Below are positions 1 through 11,186 of a DNA stretch of 64,000 bases, piece after piece. How positions within the stretch are numbered: the first letter of the stretch is position 1; each line of letters begins with the position of its first letter. The notes under the pieces were generated by a model that saw only the letters and a program-made list of their open reading frames with translations, did no database searches and had not been told where the DNA came from. Origin of the DNA: Xiphydria camelus (lineage: Eukaryota > Arthropoda > Insecta > Hymenoptera > Xiphydriidae); NCBI GenBank assembly GCA_963678675.1, contig OY783194.1:14615812-14679811 (forward strand). The letters run 5' to 3'. The position numbers were made by a program, and so were the translations under genes.

Positions 1-1339
1 AGGACCCGAGGACGATCGGGGAAGCACGATCGATACCCGGATCGATCAGAATGGGATCGCCCGTCGCAGGAGATAAACGTTGTTTCTCGCGCTTCATACA
101 GTTTACTTTCTTTGTGCGCTTTCTTGTTTTCTTTTTGTCTTTTCTTTTCTTGCCGTGTTCTGAAAAAGAGTGAGTAGCCGATACCTGGGATCCTGAGGGA
201 TGAGAGGACTGCAGGAGATGGTAGGCGAGCCATTACTTTTCATAGCAATTCGAGCCTCGTTACCCGAGTCGAAATTTTCAACCTACAGAAAGCCTAGAAT
301 AACCTAAATAAACCCCAATTAAAACATCCAAAGCCTAAACTACATATCTTGACCTATTTAAAGCAAAAATAACCTAAACAAAACCAATTCAAAACCTCCA
401 GCTCCTATTCTTGTGATATTTATTGAGTATTAGGTTCCTTTGGTTTTAATAAGGTACTGTTAATCAATATGAATTTATTTTATATACAGCAATAAATAAA
501 TTAATAAACATTTCTTGATTAAATATGTTATTTCGTGATATGTTAAATATATAAAATTTCATTCCAACTCAGCATTATTTAAAGGAATAGCGATGCCCGA
601 GTCGAAATTTAAACTCTAATCTGAACCTGGAAAACCTCATTTCTTTGAAGTATTGGTTTGCCGCTGTAGGTGTAACTCTAATTTCGTGATCATCGTGCTC
701 AGATGATCACGAACAGGTTTAAATTAGAATTTGAGTATACTTCCAACTCTAATTTCGACCTGCTGGACCTCAAACAAAATTGAAACTCTATTTCCAGCCT
801 CATTATTCTATATAACAGACGTTCTGATGAAGTCATTAAAATTTATAAATATTCAGTTTCACAAATTCCAAAATTTGCTATATTATAACAAACCTATTAT
901 CAGATTTATAGAATTTTAACAGCTGAATATTACTGGTAGTATTACAGAGAATAGTTTATACTTTACATTAGTACAAAGTTATGGAAAATATCAAAGTGAA
1001 CTATTATCTCTCTCTTTCTTTGCTTTTAATTTATATTCACTTTTATAACCCTGATAGCAAAGCATGCATTTGCACGCTAGAAGCACGCAGTGGCATCACC
1101 GTAGTGTGTTCGTGACATGTGACACAAACTAAGAGACAAATTGATATAATAATGATGTTTCAAACAGTAGAAATTGTACCGAATTATTCCATAAATAATG
1201 AATGATTAATTATCATAATCGTCTCTTTTGAAAAAGAAAGTATCAAATTATTTTATAAAACTTAATGAGAAGAACCTTCGAGAGCAGTCACTGTCATGTT
1301 CGGTTTCTATATATAACTGGAGTCGACCGGTAGGGGAGA
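1..1339. other. AT-rich intergenic stretch, no gene seen
   Basis: No convincing coding sequence. The first 250 bases are GC-richer and unrecognised. From about 280 the sequence has short AACCTAA-like strings common in insect intergenic DNA. The string ACCCGAGTCGAAATTT near 262 recurs near 597 and, inverted, near 9065, so parts are dispersed repeat. Confidence 0.5.
1137..1262 (-). repeat. Dispersed repeat, second copy at 23206-23330
   Basis: The reverse complement of this stretch aligns with 23206-23330 over about 120 bases. It includes the shared words ATTATGATAATTAAT and CATTATTTATGGAATAA, and both copies end near an ATATCAATTT string. The family is unknown. Both copies sit beside sequence rich in AGTGGCACCAC-like words. 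Confidence 0.6.
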
Positions 1340-1616
1340 GTAGGGTAAAACGGGGTTGCGGGTAAAACGGGGTACTCCTTGTTTTCGTGATATAACGTGC
1401 TGCCATCTGCTGTATACTCCACGAACTTGTTACTTGTTTGGGTGAGTCAAAATGTCAAGTAAGGTCACATGCAAATAAGTTGCCAATTCGTTTTGACAGC
1501 ACTGGACAGTTTTTAGCCCTCTCGAGATTCATATTTCCACTACAACCTTTTCCTTTGGACAAGCTTACTGTCACAATTGCAGAAAAAGTGAGTATAACAT
1601 ATGTTTCTGTATAAGT

Positions 1617-3598
1617 TGTAACGACGCTACCCGGCGCTACCGGGTAGTCGCACACTTCGGCACGCTCTCTGACTGGCCCAGCTCGGGTAAGACAGCAGAT
1701 AAAGATATGTTGGGCGCCAGGTGTCCCGAGACACCAGAGATAGTCGCGATAGGCCACAGTCAGATCACGTGAACCGGAAACGGAACTCCGCTAGCTCAGC
1801 CCCGTATCGGCGAAGGAGAGGGGCGGGGTCGCGAGACACAGAAACGAATTTGAGGCGGCTTTTAATCAAAGAAATAACACTTAGGGTTTATTGAGAGAAT
1901 ACTTATGCTATGTAATAGAGTCGGATAGCGCAGATATCTGACAATCACACGAAGACGGCACGCGACGATAATACACGGAAATACGCACGAAGACAACAGA
2001 TAACCGAATTCGCAACGATCGCGGAGATACGCCCGAAGACAGCAGATAACCGAATTCGAATCGCAACGGTCGCGAGATACGCCCGAAGACAGCAGATAAC
2101 CGAATTCGAATCGCAACGGTCGCGAGATACGCCCGAAGACAGCAGATAACCGAATTCGAATCGCAACGGTCGCGAGATACGCCCGAAGACAGCAGATAAC
2201 CGAATTCGGATCGCAACGGTCGCGAGATACGCCCGAAGACAGCAGATAACCGAATTCGAATCGCAACGGTCGCGAGATACGCCCGAAGACAGCAGATAAC
2301 CGAATTCGAATCGCAACGGTCGCGAGATACGCCCGAATACAATGCGCTCGGAAGAAAAGAATCACCGGCACTAACGGTAATCGCGAGTCGATACTAGACA
2401 ACAGAGAGTAAAGAGTCGAGAGTCGAGCACACGGAATGCTTCACAAAGATTTCACCGTACTATCGGCACTAGATATTCTCCTACGCCGGTAACCGCACTA
2501 CCGGCGTTACATATTCTACTAAATTGGTGCCGAGCTCAATTCGTCCCAGGAAATTCGGTTGCCGGATGCTACCGAATTTCCCAAGCATCCCCCGATATAA
2601 TAGCTTAAACGATATCACTACGCGATCACACACGATCGACGATTAACACGCGAAACGAAAAGATAGAGATATTACAATTCTACGCGAGTACACGGGTCCG
2701 CTACCTCCACGCGATAAACGATAAACGATAGGCCTTTCAGGGGCAATACGATATTAAAAGAGACTAAGAGATTCTACTCACGGCCACGTGTCGCTAATAG
2801 GAAACCGGCTTACCGGAAAAAGTCCGCAGATGACGGCTTAGTCACTGACGTCCAGTCGCACCGCTGGTCCGCACGAAAGAGGAAGAGTCCAGGGATCGCT
2901 GCGGCTCGTTAGGCGGAGAGAAGGCCCTTCCCCACTCTAGGAGCCCTTTACGCAATCTAATTGGAGATCGATTTCCCCCGCTGATTTGCATGCGCGACGC
3001 TGCTATTACCGCTGCGCGCCCGCTCCGTAGATCGCCAATCGAAGACAATATCGCCTTCCTTGTTGGTTCGGATACGTGCGCAGCTCGCTGGATTTCTCCG
3101 TGGTTCCGGAACTATCCCCTCACGGATGACGACTTGATGGATCCCTCCGGAACATTCCCCTGCGGGATCACGCGGAGGATCCCGATACGGAGTTAGCCCT
3201 CGAAGATTCCTCCGGAACATTCCCCTGTGGGATCACGCGGAGAATCTCGATGCGGCGCTAACTCCCAAATGGTCCATCCGTGCCGAAGAAACGGGGTGCC
3301 TGTCTACACAGGTTATGTTCCTCGCCGGGTACGCTGCTCGTTTGCAAGTCCCAGTCCTGCGCCTGGCAGGGAAGTCGTAGGCATCTTGCCGCACGGCATC
3401 TGGCGCTCGTTGCAGCCCCTTGTCCTCCAGCTCCAGCGTCCTTGTAGCTCTATTTTACCCTTACAGATCTAGATACGGCAGCCGGTTCTAACAAAACTAA
3501 TTATTAATGCTCTAAATAATGCTCTGGGGATGGCGGGACCGGCGGTGCGACGTAAAGGACTTCGTCACATTGTAACGTGCACGATTTGCAACGTTACA
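1617..3598 (+). mobile_element. Solo LTR, copy A (TG...CA with 4-bp duplication)
   Basis: It starts TGTAACGACG and ends AACGTTACA, the TG...CA ends of an LTR. It is flanked by the direct 4-bp repeat AAGT (1613-1616 and 3599-3602). A second copy at 46619-48108 has the same ends but a different duplication (AAAC), so these are independent insertions. A 4-bp duplication fits Ty3/mdg4 or Pao-type LTR elements. No internal coding region is present, so the element was probably reduced by LTR-LTR recombination. Copy A is 1982 bp and copy B 1490 bp. Part of the difference is the 50-bp array at 1981-2336, which copy B lacks. Confidence 0.85.
1981..2336. repeat. 50-bp tandem repeat, about 7 units
   Basis: Unit boundaries fall at 2041, 2091, 2141, 2191, 2241 and 2291, with a diverged first unit before them. 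Each unit carries an EcoRI-like GAATTC in CCGAATTCGAATCGC. Units differ by only a few bases, which suggests recent expansion. The array lies inside the solo LTR. The three overlapping minus-strand reading frames across it are products of its periodicity and are not genes. Confidence 0.9.
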
Positions 3599-4525
3599 AA
3601 GTTTACGTGCATATTTAAAAAAATAAAACTTGGTTAGGTCAATTTGTTGATGAATGCTCAATTATCTAGTAAACGAAGTCGTCGACGGGTAAAACGGGGT
3701 ACTCTTGCGTCGGGTAAAATGGGGTACTCGGTAAAGTGTACGGCTAACTTGTAATTCAATTTAATAATTCGTTTTGATGATGTTCACATAAATTTGAGGA
3801 AGATGTTCATTTGCATATTAAAATGAGTGATATAAACAATCAATAATAACAATAAAAAATCAACAATATAAAATAAATAATAAGTTCTCTTCTTAAAAAT
3901 TAAAAAAATCAGATAATTTTGGCAACTAACCGGGGCTTGGAGATTTTCAATATTTTATTGGAAAAATTGCAAATTGTTTCAAAATAAATGGAAATATTCT
4001 TTTATTTTGAGTTACAAATATAACATTTCTAAGTGTAGGATAAAACTTTATAAATATACAATTTCTGAGTGTAGGATAAAACTTAAATAAAATTTCGAAA
4101 CATAATTTATAAATGATAAAATTCAAGTAATATCAAATTATCATGTAATAATTTTATATAAATGTATAAATATATTATATAACAATATTATTTTTATATT
4201 ATATTGTGTACTATATTATGTATTATTATTAATATGCATTTTAAATATTCTTATCAATGTAGAATATACAAATAAAATAAGTTTTTACTCAAATCTTGAA
4301 GGTACCCCGTTTTACCCGACCAATTTTTGAAAGACTAAAAATCATAACTTTTTTCAAAACAATTGTTCAATAACTAAAAATAATTCAAACTTGCTAAGTG
4401 TTTGTAATTTCCTTTCTAGACTTATAACTCTTCATGAAAAACCAATTGACGTATTTTTTTATTATGTTTACGACGATTAACTAGACAATAAATAAAAAGA
4501 CCCCGTTTTACCCTACCACTTGAAG

Positions 4526-4617
4526 AGTCGGTGGCTCAATTGGTAGAGTGCGAAAGCATTCCCAGTTTCGAAGCAGCTCGTCCTAAAGATCGCAGGTTCG
4601 AATCCCGGTAGGGTATG
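4526..4617 (+). pseudogene. tRNA-like sequence with A and B boxes
   Basis: A pol III A box (TGGCTCAATTGG, 4532-4543) and a perfect B box (GGTTCGAATCC, 4595-4605) are about 50 bases apart. The middle does not fold into a clear anticodon stem with a 7-base loop, and the acceptor ends do not pair well, so I do not call a functional tRNA. A related sequence lies at 22862-22941 on the minus strand. Both could be tRNA pseudogenes or heads of a tRNA-derived SINE family. Confidence 0.55.
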
Positions 4618-4638
4618 AAAAAAAAATGACACCACTAA

Positions 4639-4764
4639 GGGCCGGTTTTACCAACACGGTATAAACGCGGTATAACGCTATACTGAGAATAACCAGCAAT
4701 AAGCCTTATGGTTATTCTCAGTATAGCGCTATACCGCGTTTATACCTGTTGGTAAAACCGGCCC
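4639..4764. mobile_element. Hairpin MITE with TAA duplication (Harbinger-like)
   Basis: Two arms of about 57 bases, starting GGGCCGGTTTTACC and ending with its reverse complement, flank a short loop near 4700. Direct TAA triplets abut both ends (4636-4638 and 4765-4767). A 3-bp TAA/TTA duplication with GG...CC ends is typical of PIF/Harbinger MITEs. There is no coding capacity. Confidence 0.75.
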
Positions 4765-5200
4765 TAAGGTGGGTTGGCGGGCGGGTCGGCAGGTAGCAGT
4801 GTAAAGTCCACTACGTGCATTCCCTTTTTGCAAAATCACGAACAGGTCTTGTGGGTTATGTTGAGGCTTCTTTAATTTTTCAAATAGTCCTAATCATGGC
4901 CTAAAAGTGGCATAACTGGAATTAAGTGCCATTTTTAGGTTTAGATTAGGTTTTAAATTATACAGGGTGTTCGGAAAAAACACCGACACAGAAATAGGGG
5001 TGATAGGTTACGTCATTACAAGTATTTTGATATAAGGGACCTATACCCGCAAGCGCCCCCTTCTGGAGATATCAACTTTTCAAGTTTATAACGACCGAGG
5101 TTGATCAAAGTAGAATAATATTGAGTTTTTTGTCTACCTGTACAATTGAAAAACAAATGAAAACTCCTTGTATCCGCATCATCTTCGAAAAGTACAAGGA

Positions 5201-5342
5201 CTTGAGCCAAGCGGTTATCCTTTCCGCAAGCAGTTTGCGCAGTGGCACATCTATCCAGAATCGTTTCCGATGTTGCATGGACATGGGTGGCCGTCATTTT
5301 GAGCATTTGCTGTACATTGTTTTTGTGTATCTCGTAAAATGA
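5201..5342 (+). pseudogene. C-terminal fragment of IS630/Tc1-type transposase
   Basis: In the frame ending at 5342 the translation has CCMDMGGRHFEHLL shortly before the end. The motif (C-I/M-x-x-x-G-G-x-H-F-E-H-L-L) is common at the C-terminus of IS630-type insect transposases. Upstream catalytic parts are missing, because the left TIR lies only about 80 bases before. The opposite strand also has an open frame here but carries no recognisable motif. Confidence 0.5.
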
Positions 5343-5367
5343 AATATTCGTTACCATCCCCATTCCC

Positions 5368-8300
5368 TCCCAGTGGGTCGTTTGCGACCCACCTAAGAAA
5401 AAAAATTCTGCAGCGCCACTTATTGTTTCGCGCGCGCTTCTACAGTGCTAAACACATGTAGTAGGCTTGGAAACAGTGTTCTGATGCGCCAGCCAGGCAC
5501 TCCCCTCCACTGATCGGCAGTAGCGGCGAAGCGTCGAGGAGGATGGCGGACCCGGTAGTGCGCTCTCGCCGACAATGGTAAGTTCAGTGGTAAAAAGTGT
5601 TACAATATTTTATATCTGGTGTGAATATTACGGGGGTATGTATACTGCATCTTTAGAGCCATTTAGGTTGACTGTACTTTGTTTGGTTCATGAGCTGGAC
5701 GTCATATAAGATAGCGTGGGTCGCAAACGACCCACTGGGAGTGAATCGCGGAACAATGTAGGTTTACATTCTTGTGCTTATTTTTGCACGACGAGGGCTT
5801 TCCGTAACCGTTTTTGAAAACAAACGTTTAAAAATAATATTTTTAGAGAAAAATACAATACTTTGTAGATTTTTGTGAATTTATTTTATTATTTTGTCTT
5901 ACAATAATGACACTTTTGTACACTTTTGCAGGCGAAAACCTCTTTCAACTGCAGAAATTCTAGCCGAGTTGGACATGATGACGGCCTCGGACCTTCCGGG
6001 GACCTCCGCAGATATTTTTATTACGCCTCCGGAAGACGACGGTAATTTATCAAATGCTGATTCGGGTGACGAGGAAAACTGCTGCAATCCCGACAAAATG
6101 AACAGAAATCAGCTAAAAGCCCAAGCTGAACTGGTCATTCGAGGTACCGTTGGTGTAGATGTCAACTCAGACGATGTTTCCAGCGATGACTCTAATCCTG
6201 ACGAAGATTTCTGTCCTGAATCTGCGATCGATGATGACTCTGAATCAGTGACCGACGACAATTTCGGCGACGAATCCGAGACTGAAATGCCTGCAAAGAA
6301 AAGAAAAGTGACTACATTATCGTTTACGAAGGGAACAAACATGAATTCGTCATCATCAAATAAGAAAAAAGAAGTGAACCTGTCATCTTCAAAAAAGAAA
6401 AAAGAGGTAGATCAGCCCTTGTCCAAGCAGAAAAAACAGGCGCATCCGTCATCATCCACGAAAAAAAAAACAGTCGAATTTGTCATCAGCTACGAAGAAC
6501 AAACAGACAAACCCGTCATCATCAAAGAAGAAAAAACCTACTAGGCCCTGGGAGCAAGGAGACCTCCAACCATCAGCTATCGAGGAACAGCAGCTTCTTA
6601 GCGTAATTGCTGGCGCAATATCACCTGTAAACAAAGATTCGAATCCATTAGATTTTTGGGAATTATTTATAACGGAGGAAGTAATTGAGATGATTGTCAG
6701 TAACACAAACTTGTACGCTGCTCAAAATAATGAACCTAACCTAAACCTTACCAGGGAGGAAGTTTATTGTATTTTAGGTATACTCTATCTAAGTGGTTAC
6801 GTTCCTCATGCAAGGAAACATATGTACTGGGAGCTATCTGATGACGTGCACAATACCCTTGTTGCTAAAACAATCCGTCGAAATAGATTTAACGATATTT
6901 TGCGTTATTTTCACGTTTGTGACAACACTAATTTGCTCCGAGAAAAAGTAGGTGATAATATGGCTAAAATTCGAGCCTTTATTGAAGTAATGAACAAGAA
7001 CTTCATTCATAACGCTCCTAACGTAACGAAACTTTCAGTGGACGAATTTATGATCCCTTATTTTGGACGTCATGGCTGTCGCCAATTTATAAAAGGAAAG
7101 CCCATACGATTTGGCTACAAAGCATGGACTTTGGCACAGAAGCAAGGTTATTGCTTGCAAGCTGATATATATCAGGGTAAAGGAACAGAACCTCGTTCTA
7201 AAGACGTAACGTTAGGAGAAAAAGTTGTTTTACACTTTTGTGATATTGTATCTGAAATCTACCAAGGAGTGGCTTTTAGCTTCTATTGTGATAATTTCTT
7301 TACGTGCCCAAAGTTGTTGACTGAGCTCGCTAAACGGGGTATGAAATGCACAGGGACCGTGCGAGAGAATCGAATGGAAGGTTGTCCGTTGCCTGGTAAG
7401 AAGGTCATGAAAAAACGAGAAAGGGGATCTTTTGAGAGTGTGGTTGATCGAAAAGACAATATCGTTGCGGTTACCTGGACGGACAACAGTGTCGTAAACA
7501 TTTTGTCTAGTGAGCAAGGAGTAGAACCTTTGCAGCAGGCTCACCGCTACTCGTTTGCTGAGAAGAAACTCATAAAAATTCCACAACCTAATTTGATCGC
7601 CCACTACAATAAAAACATGGGCGGCGTCGACCAAATGGACAACAACATTTCTAATTACCGGATCAATATACGATGCAAGAAATGGTACATACCGATAATC
7701 TTTTGGTACTTCGATGTGGCCATGAGCAACGCTTGGATCCTTTCACGTTCCTTCGGTTTGACGCTTGATGCTCTGGAATTTCGTCGCTTTATTGTGAAGA
7801 GTTTGATGGAGAAACATGGGACACTTCCTCGTCGCCGACTTCCTCGTGCTCCTGTAACAGAGGCTGTTAAACATAGTCATGCAGGTCATTTACTCATAAG
7901 CCCCCAACCTAGAAGGCGTTGTAAAGTTTGCAAAAATAAAACTATTCGAGCCTGCCAGCGCTGTAATGTACCTTTACATGTTGAATGTTTCGCAAGATTC
8001 CATAATTCTAAATAGATTTTTAACGTGTTTTCTTATCTTCTTTGATACTTTGTTTTTAAGCATTGCTTTTTAGATTTAGAAGAGAAGTTTGCCTCTCAGT
8101 ATTTTAGTATTCAGTATTTTTGACTAATATTGAAGATCGATAAAGAGAAGGCTGAATGTTGCCAAAAACCATGACCAAATGTCGTGTTCGACTGATTTTC
8201 TTTATAAGTAGGTATTTCATAAATGCAATTTTGATAGTTGTTGCATGTTGTATTTTATGTGATTTACAGAGTAAGGCTGAATGTTGCCAAAGGCCATGAC

Positions 8301-8675
8301 CAATTGCCTTATTGGACTGATTCTTTATTTTTGTATTAGCGGTTTTACGGTGTAAATCACTTGATGAAATGAAATAAAGTGCAATAAAAATATGTTTTTG
8401 AAATTAAAGAATTTTTATTTAAAATAATTCGTGTATTTAACAATTTACCTTATCATAACTTACCGTAAACGTAGACTTCAATCTTCCAAACCTAGAGTCC
8501 ATGTGCAGGTTGCAACCAAAAATTCTTTTAATTTCTTAAAAGGACTTAAAAAACATTTGTTTAACTCCGGAAAAATTATGTGAAAAAAAATAGCACGAAA
8601 TAAAAATATAACATTATTTACAACTTAAGGTGTATTGGACTGCGATTCACTCCCAGTGGGTCGTTTACGACCCAT
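5368..8675 (+). mobile_element. piggyBac-type DNA transposon
   Basis: It contains a complete piggyBac transposase gene (5543-8015). Ends are inferred from the word CCCAGTGGGTCGTTTGCGAC at 5370 and its relative at 8652. The core TGGGTCG-TTTG-CGACCCA is nearly self-complementary, and a third copy lies inverted at 5718-5741 in the intron. No TTAA target duplication is evident at these edges, so the exact termini are uncertain by tens of bases. Confidence 0.65.
5543..8015 (+). CDS. piggyBac transposase (two exons, one frameshift)
   Basis: Exon 1 (5543-5577) starts ATGGCGGACC and ends at a GTAAGT donor. Exon 2 starts at 5932 after TTTTGCAG, and the join keeps the frame. The protein begins with an acidic Asp/Ser-rich region and Ser-Lys repeats, followed by the DDE_Tnp_1_7 domain. 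The three catalytic aspartates of the family are visible: SVDEFM (codon 7041), YCDNFF (7290) and GGVDQM (7629). It ends with a Cys/His-rich zinc-binding tail (CKVCKNK, CQRCNVPLHVEC). The N-terminal frame and the catalytic frame differ by one base, and the change falls at a run of ten A (6461-6470). Apart from that one indel the gene has no stops, so the copy is young. The alternative, an undetected small intron in the Lys-rich part, is less likely. Confidence 0.88.
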
Positions 8676-8977
8676 GTCATTTTTTCAAAACCAGCATTAT
8701 AAGAATTTTTTAAACAATTTTTGGGGAGCTCTTACACTTAGTAGAATACGTTTAAACTATAGAAACCCAAAAAAATGGATATTTTTTTTTTGGGAGGGAA
8801 TGGGTTTATACGTTTCTTATTATTCTACTTTGATCAACCTCGGTCGTTATAAACTTGAAAAGTTGATATCTCCAGAAGGGGGCGCTTGCGGGTATAGGTC
8901 CCTTATATCAAAATACTTGTAATGACGTAACCTATCACCCCTATTTATGTGTCGGTGTTTTTTCCGAACACCCTGTA

Positions 8978-9541
8978 TATTAAATAATACGTGAATTATG
9001 ATCTAATGAAGACCCGCGAAACCTAAAGAGAATAGGATCTTGAGGTTTAAAATAGATTGAAAATTTCGACTCGGGTAGACACCGGCCTTTCTTTATTTTC
9101 TTTGCCGGTTCTCCACGTCACTTTACACGGAAGCGAGAGTGAGAGAACGAGCTTCGCCCGACCGGTAGATAGAATGGAATAGCGCGTAACCGCTTCTCTT
9201 TTTTCCCTCCTTCCATCGCTCGGGATATTGCGTGATCGCTCGCGTCGCCGTTTTCGACTCCTTGCTTTTCGTGGAAAATTCAGGACAACAGTCTTCTCGG
9301 TAACCCATTCGTGGCAAGCCATGCGATGATCTCCGATTAGATTTAGCCGAATTTTCCGCAATCGCGTTGTGCTTGTAAACCGGAATTGCCTCGAGATGCG
9401 ACCCGCTATCCACATTTTCTCGGAGATGTAATAGCCGATCGAGGGAGATAATAAAGCTTGTGAGATTGATTGCCGCTTAATGTTCATTGTTCGTGTGTTT
9501 TTGACTCACCTCCATCCTCTCTAGGCTGGATGATTTAGCGT
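8978..9541. other. No recognised feature
   Basis: Bases 9040-9080 match, inverted, the ACCCGAGTCGAAATTT repeat near 262 and 597. The rest is moderately GC-rich, has minus-strand open frames without recognisable motifs, and shows no splice-supported gene. Confidence 0.4.
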
Positions 9542-10243
9542 TGTGACCTCGGGCTCGTCGAGCCCAGAAAGGATCCACAAGATTTGCTCCCACAAACGGC
9601 CATGAACGAGGACACGGTTACTAGACGGCTAGCCCGGAATCGCATCGGATCCCCTCGATTGCGAACGTCTCTTTTTTCCCCGGTCTCAGAAAACGCACGT
9701 CACAACAGTTACATTGACAGTAAACATAATGCGATTTTATGTAGGATCAGGGAGGAACGCGAGACCCGAGTAACGGCCGGCGAAACCGTTCCCGGAAAGC
9801 GGAAGCCGTTAGGAAGGCGAGACCCGAGCGACGGTCGACGAGACCGTTCCCGAAAGGCGGGGACGGTGGAGAATGCGATAGACCGAGTAACGGTCGGCGA
9901 GACCGTTCTCGGAAAATGGGACCGTAAGGGGTGCGAGGGATTCGAGGAGAGGAAGGCGAGGGGCCTGAGTAGCGGCCAGCGAGGCCGCTCCTCAGGAACA
10001 AGGGATGGACAAGGAAGGGTAGACGAAAGTAGAGAGGGGGTAAGGGAATATAAGTGGAGGATAGGAAGAGGGAAGAAGATTCGAGATTCGAGATTCGAGA
10101 TTCGAAGTTTAGAGTGCAGATCAGAGATTCCCGACGTTGTGTGATTTGAGTGAGGTTCACGGGCAACCGAGCCCATGTATATATTTCTGTAAATACACGT
10201 CCATATCGCCTATACATCCTGTCTCTGTGATTATGATCCCACA
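9542..10243 (+). repeat. LTR-like or promoter-like segment
   Basis: It starts TGTGACCTCGGGCTCG and could end at ATGATCCCACA. It contains three imperfect repeats of GACCGAGTAACGGTCGGCGA type (9760-9910), a TATA-like GGAATATAAG near 10048, then GATTCGA repeats and a T-rich U5-like tail. This layout resembles an LTR, but I found no target duplication or internal domain, so it remains a guess. The open frames on both strands here follow the repeats. Confidence 0.35.
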
Positions 10244-10294
10244 TATATACAGCATAAATAATTACTTGTAGCTCTCTAATTGCGCTCTCTATAT

Positions 10295-10778
10295 GTGCCA
10301 CAGGTTAACGAAAATCGGCGTGTCAACGACTGTAGCTGCCAACGTGTTACTCAAGCTGCCAAGGCCTGCAAACACATCTTTGCTTTGATTCATCGATTGA
10401 ATAATGACAGAAGTTTTTCTAAAACCAGTATCGAACAAGAATGGGGGGGGGGGGCCTTCAACAAGTGTTATGACGAAAGAAATATACTCCTGAGACATGG
10501 AATTCGCCGAACTGTACTCCAAAAAGGAGCTGAGAAACAGTGTTTCGCTGTACAGTTTAACTCCAAAGAACTTTGAAGATTTTCAGTGTGCGGTTAGCGA
10601 GGTTATTACCGAAGAAAGTCGTACCATTAATAAAAGAGTTCGTTTACTTGTCAATGAAATCTCATATGATGAATGCGTTAAGGACATCGAGCAACAATAT
10701 ATTGAAAAGTGTACCATGACTCTTATTCGACTGACAGAAATAAGTGTTGTCTATAGAACGGGAGAAATCTTTCAATAA
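10295..10778 (+). pseudogene. Fragment of a SWIM/YqaJ-type protein gene
   Basis: The frame from about 10286 shows CSCQ...ACKHIFALIHRLN followed by SIEQEWG. This resembles the SWIM zinc-finger pattern CxC...CxH and the downstream tryptophan segment seen in insect proteins that carry a YqaJ nuclease domain. The frame is then lost at a run of twelve G (10443-10454). The following segment (10497-10778) continues in another frame without clear motifs. Both the N-terminal part and the nuclease domain are absent. As far as I recall, YqaJ-type genes occur as accessory genes of some DDE_4 transposons (ISL2EU group), a relative of which lies at 19124-28660. The assignment is tentative. Confidence 0.45.
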
Positions 10779-10839
10779 CTATTTGAGGCAATATTGACGT
10801 GCGTCATTTTTATAAGTATAAGTCCCTAGCATAGATAGG

Positions 10840-11049
10840 CATTAGAGAGTGCTTAACACCCCCGGGCAGCGTGCAGTGAATACTGGCCTGCTCGCGGGGG
10901 ATTGGTTCGGCAGATCGTCGAGCACGTCACGTCGCGCCAATCAGGGGGACTGCCGCGAGTTGCCCCCACTCGACCGTCACCGGCCAATAGGGACCGATGA
11001 CGGTCCCCCGCAGCGCTAGCGCACTGGGTATATAGGAGCGTGCACAGAG
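10840..11049 (+). promoter_or_regulatory. CCAAT/TATA promoter-like region
   Basis: Two CCAAT boxes (GCCAATCAGGGG near 10937 and GGCCAATAGGGA near 10982) precede GGGTATATAGG near 11027 at a normal core-promoter distance. The GC-rich context and the long GC-rich sequence beyond the LINE (15559 onward) suggest one promoter or LTR unit interrupted by the LINE. I found no clear LTR edges. Confidence 0.45.
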
Positions 11050-11186
11050 CGTGGGAGTCACTGACTCACTCACACTCACTTTCACAGTCCAGCCTCGACT
11101 CTCGACTCGTAAGGATCGTACCTACAAAATTTGAAGTGCGCAGTCGCGCAGCATTTCTTGCGCAGGCTATAGCCTTATTCAGTAAA

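Larger units (their letters stand above)
1340..4516. mobile_element. TIR element, ends GTAGGGTAAAACGGGGT
   Basis: The left end at 1340-1356 and the right end at 4500-4516 are perfect 17-bp inverted repeats. Variants of the same word recur inside the ends (near 1360, 3687, 3714 and 4302), as subterminal transposase-binding repeats often do. Without the 1.98 kb solo LTR inside it, the element is about 1.2 kb. No transposase is visible, so it is probably a non-autonomous DNA transposon. I could not assign a superfamily or find a target duplication. Confidence 0.65.
4961..8977. mobile_element. IS630/Tc1-like element with 160-bp TIRs, split by piggyBac
   Basis: Bases 4961-5120 and 8818-8977 are near-identical inverted copies. 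The outer ends read TACAGGGTGTTCGG and its complement, with TA at the edge, as expected for Tc1/mariner/IS630 elements. Between the TIRs lie a fragment of IS630-type transposase (5201-5342) and then a whole piggyBac element. The piggyBac therefore landed in an older, internally deleted element. Confidence 0.7.

Noticed and set aside
1862..2401. Long minus-strand open frames (up to 179 codons)
   Set aside because: They are translations of the 50-bp tandem array in all three frames; 50 is not a multiple of 3, so every frame stays open in the same periodic way.
4526..4617. Functional tRNA gene
   Set aside because: The A and B boxes are good, but there is no clean anticodon stem or acceptor pairing.
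5016..5363. 115-codon minus-strand protein
   Set aside because: Its C-terminal part is the TIR, and the opposite strand carries the IS630-type motif HFEHLL; the minus-strand frame is a shadow.
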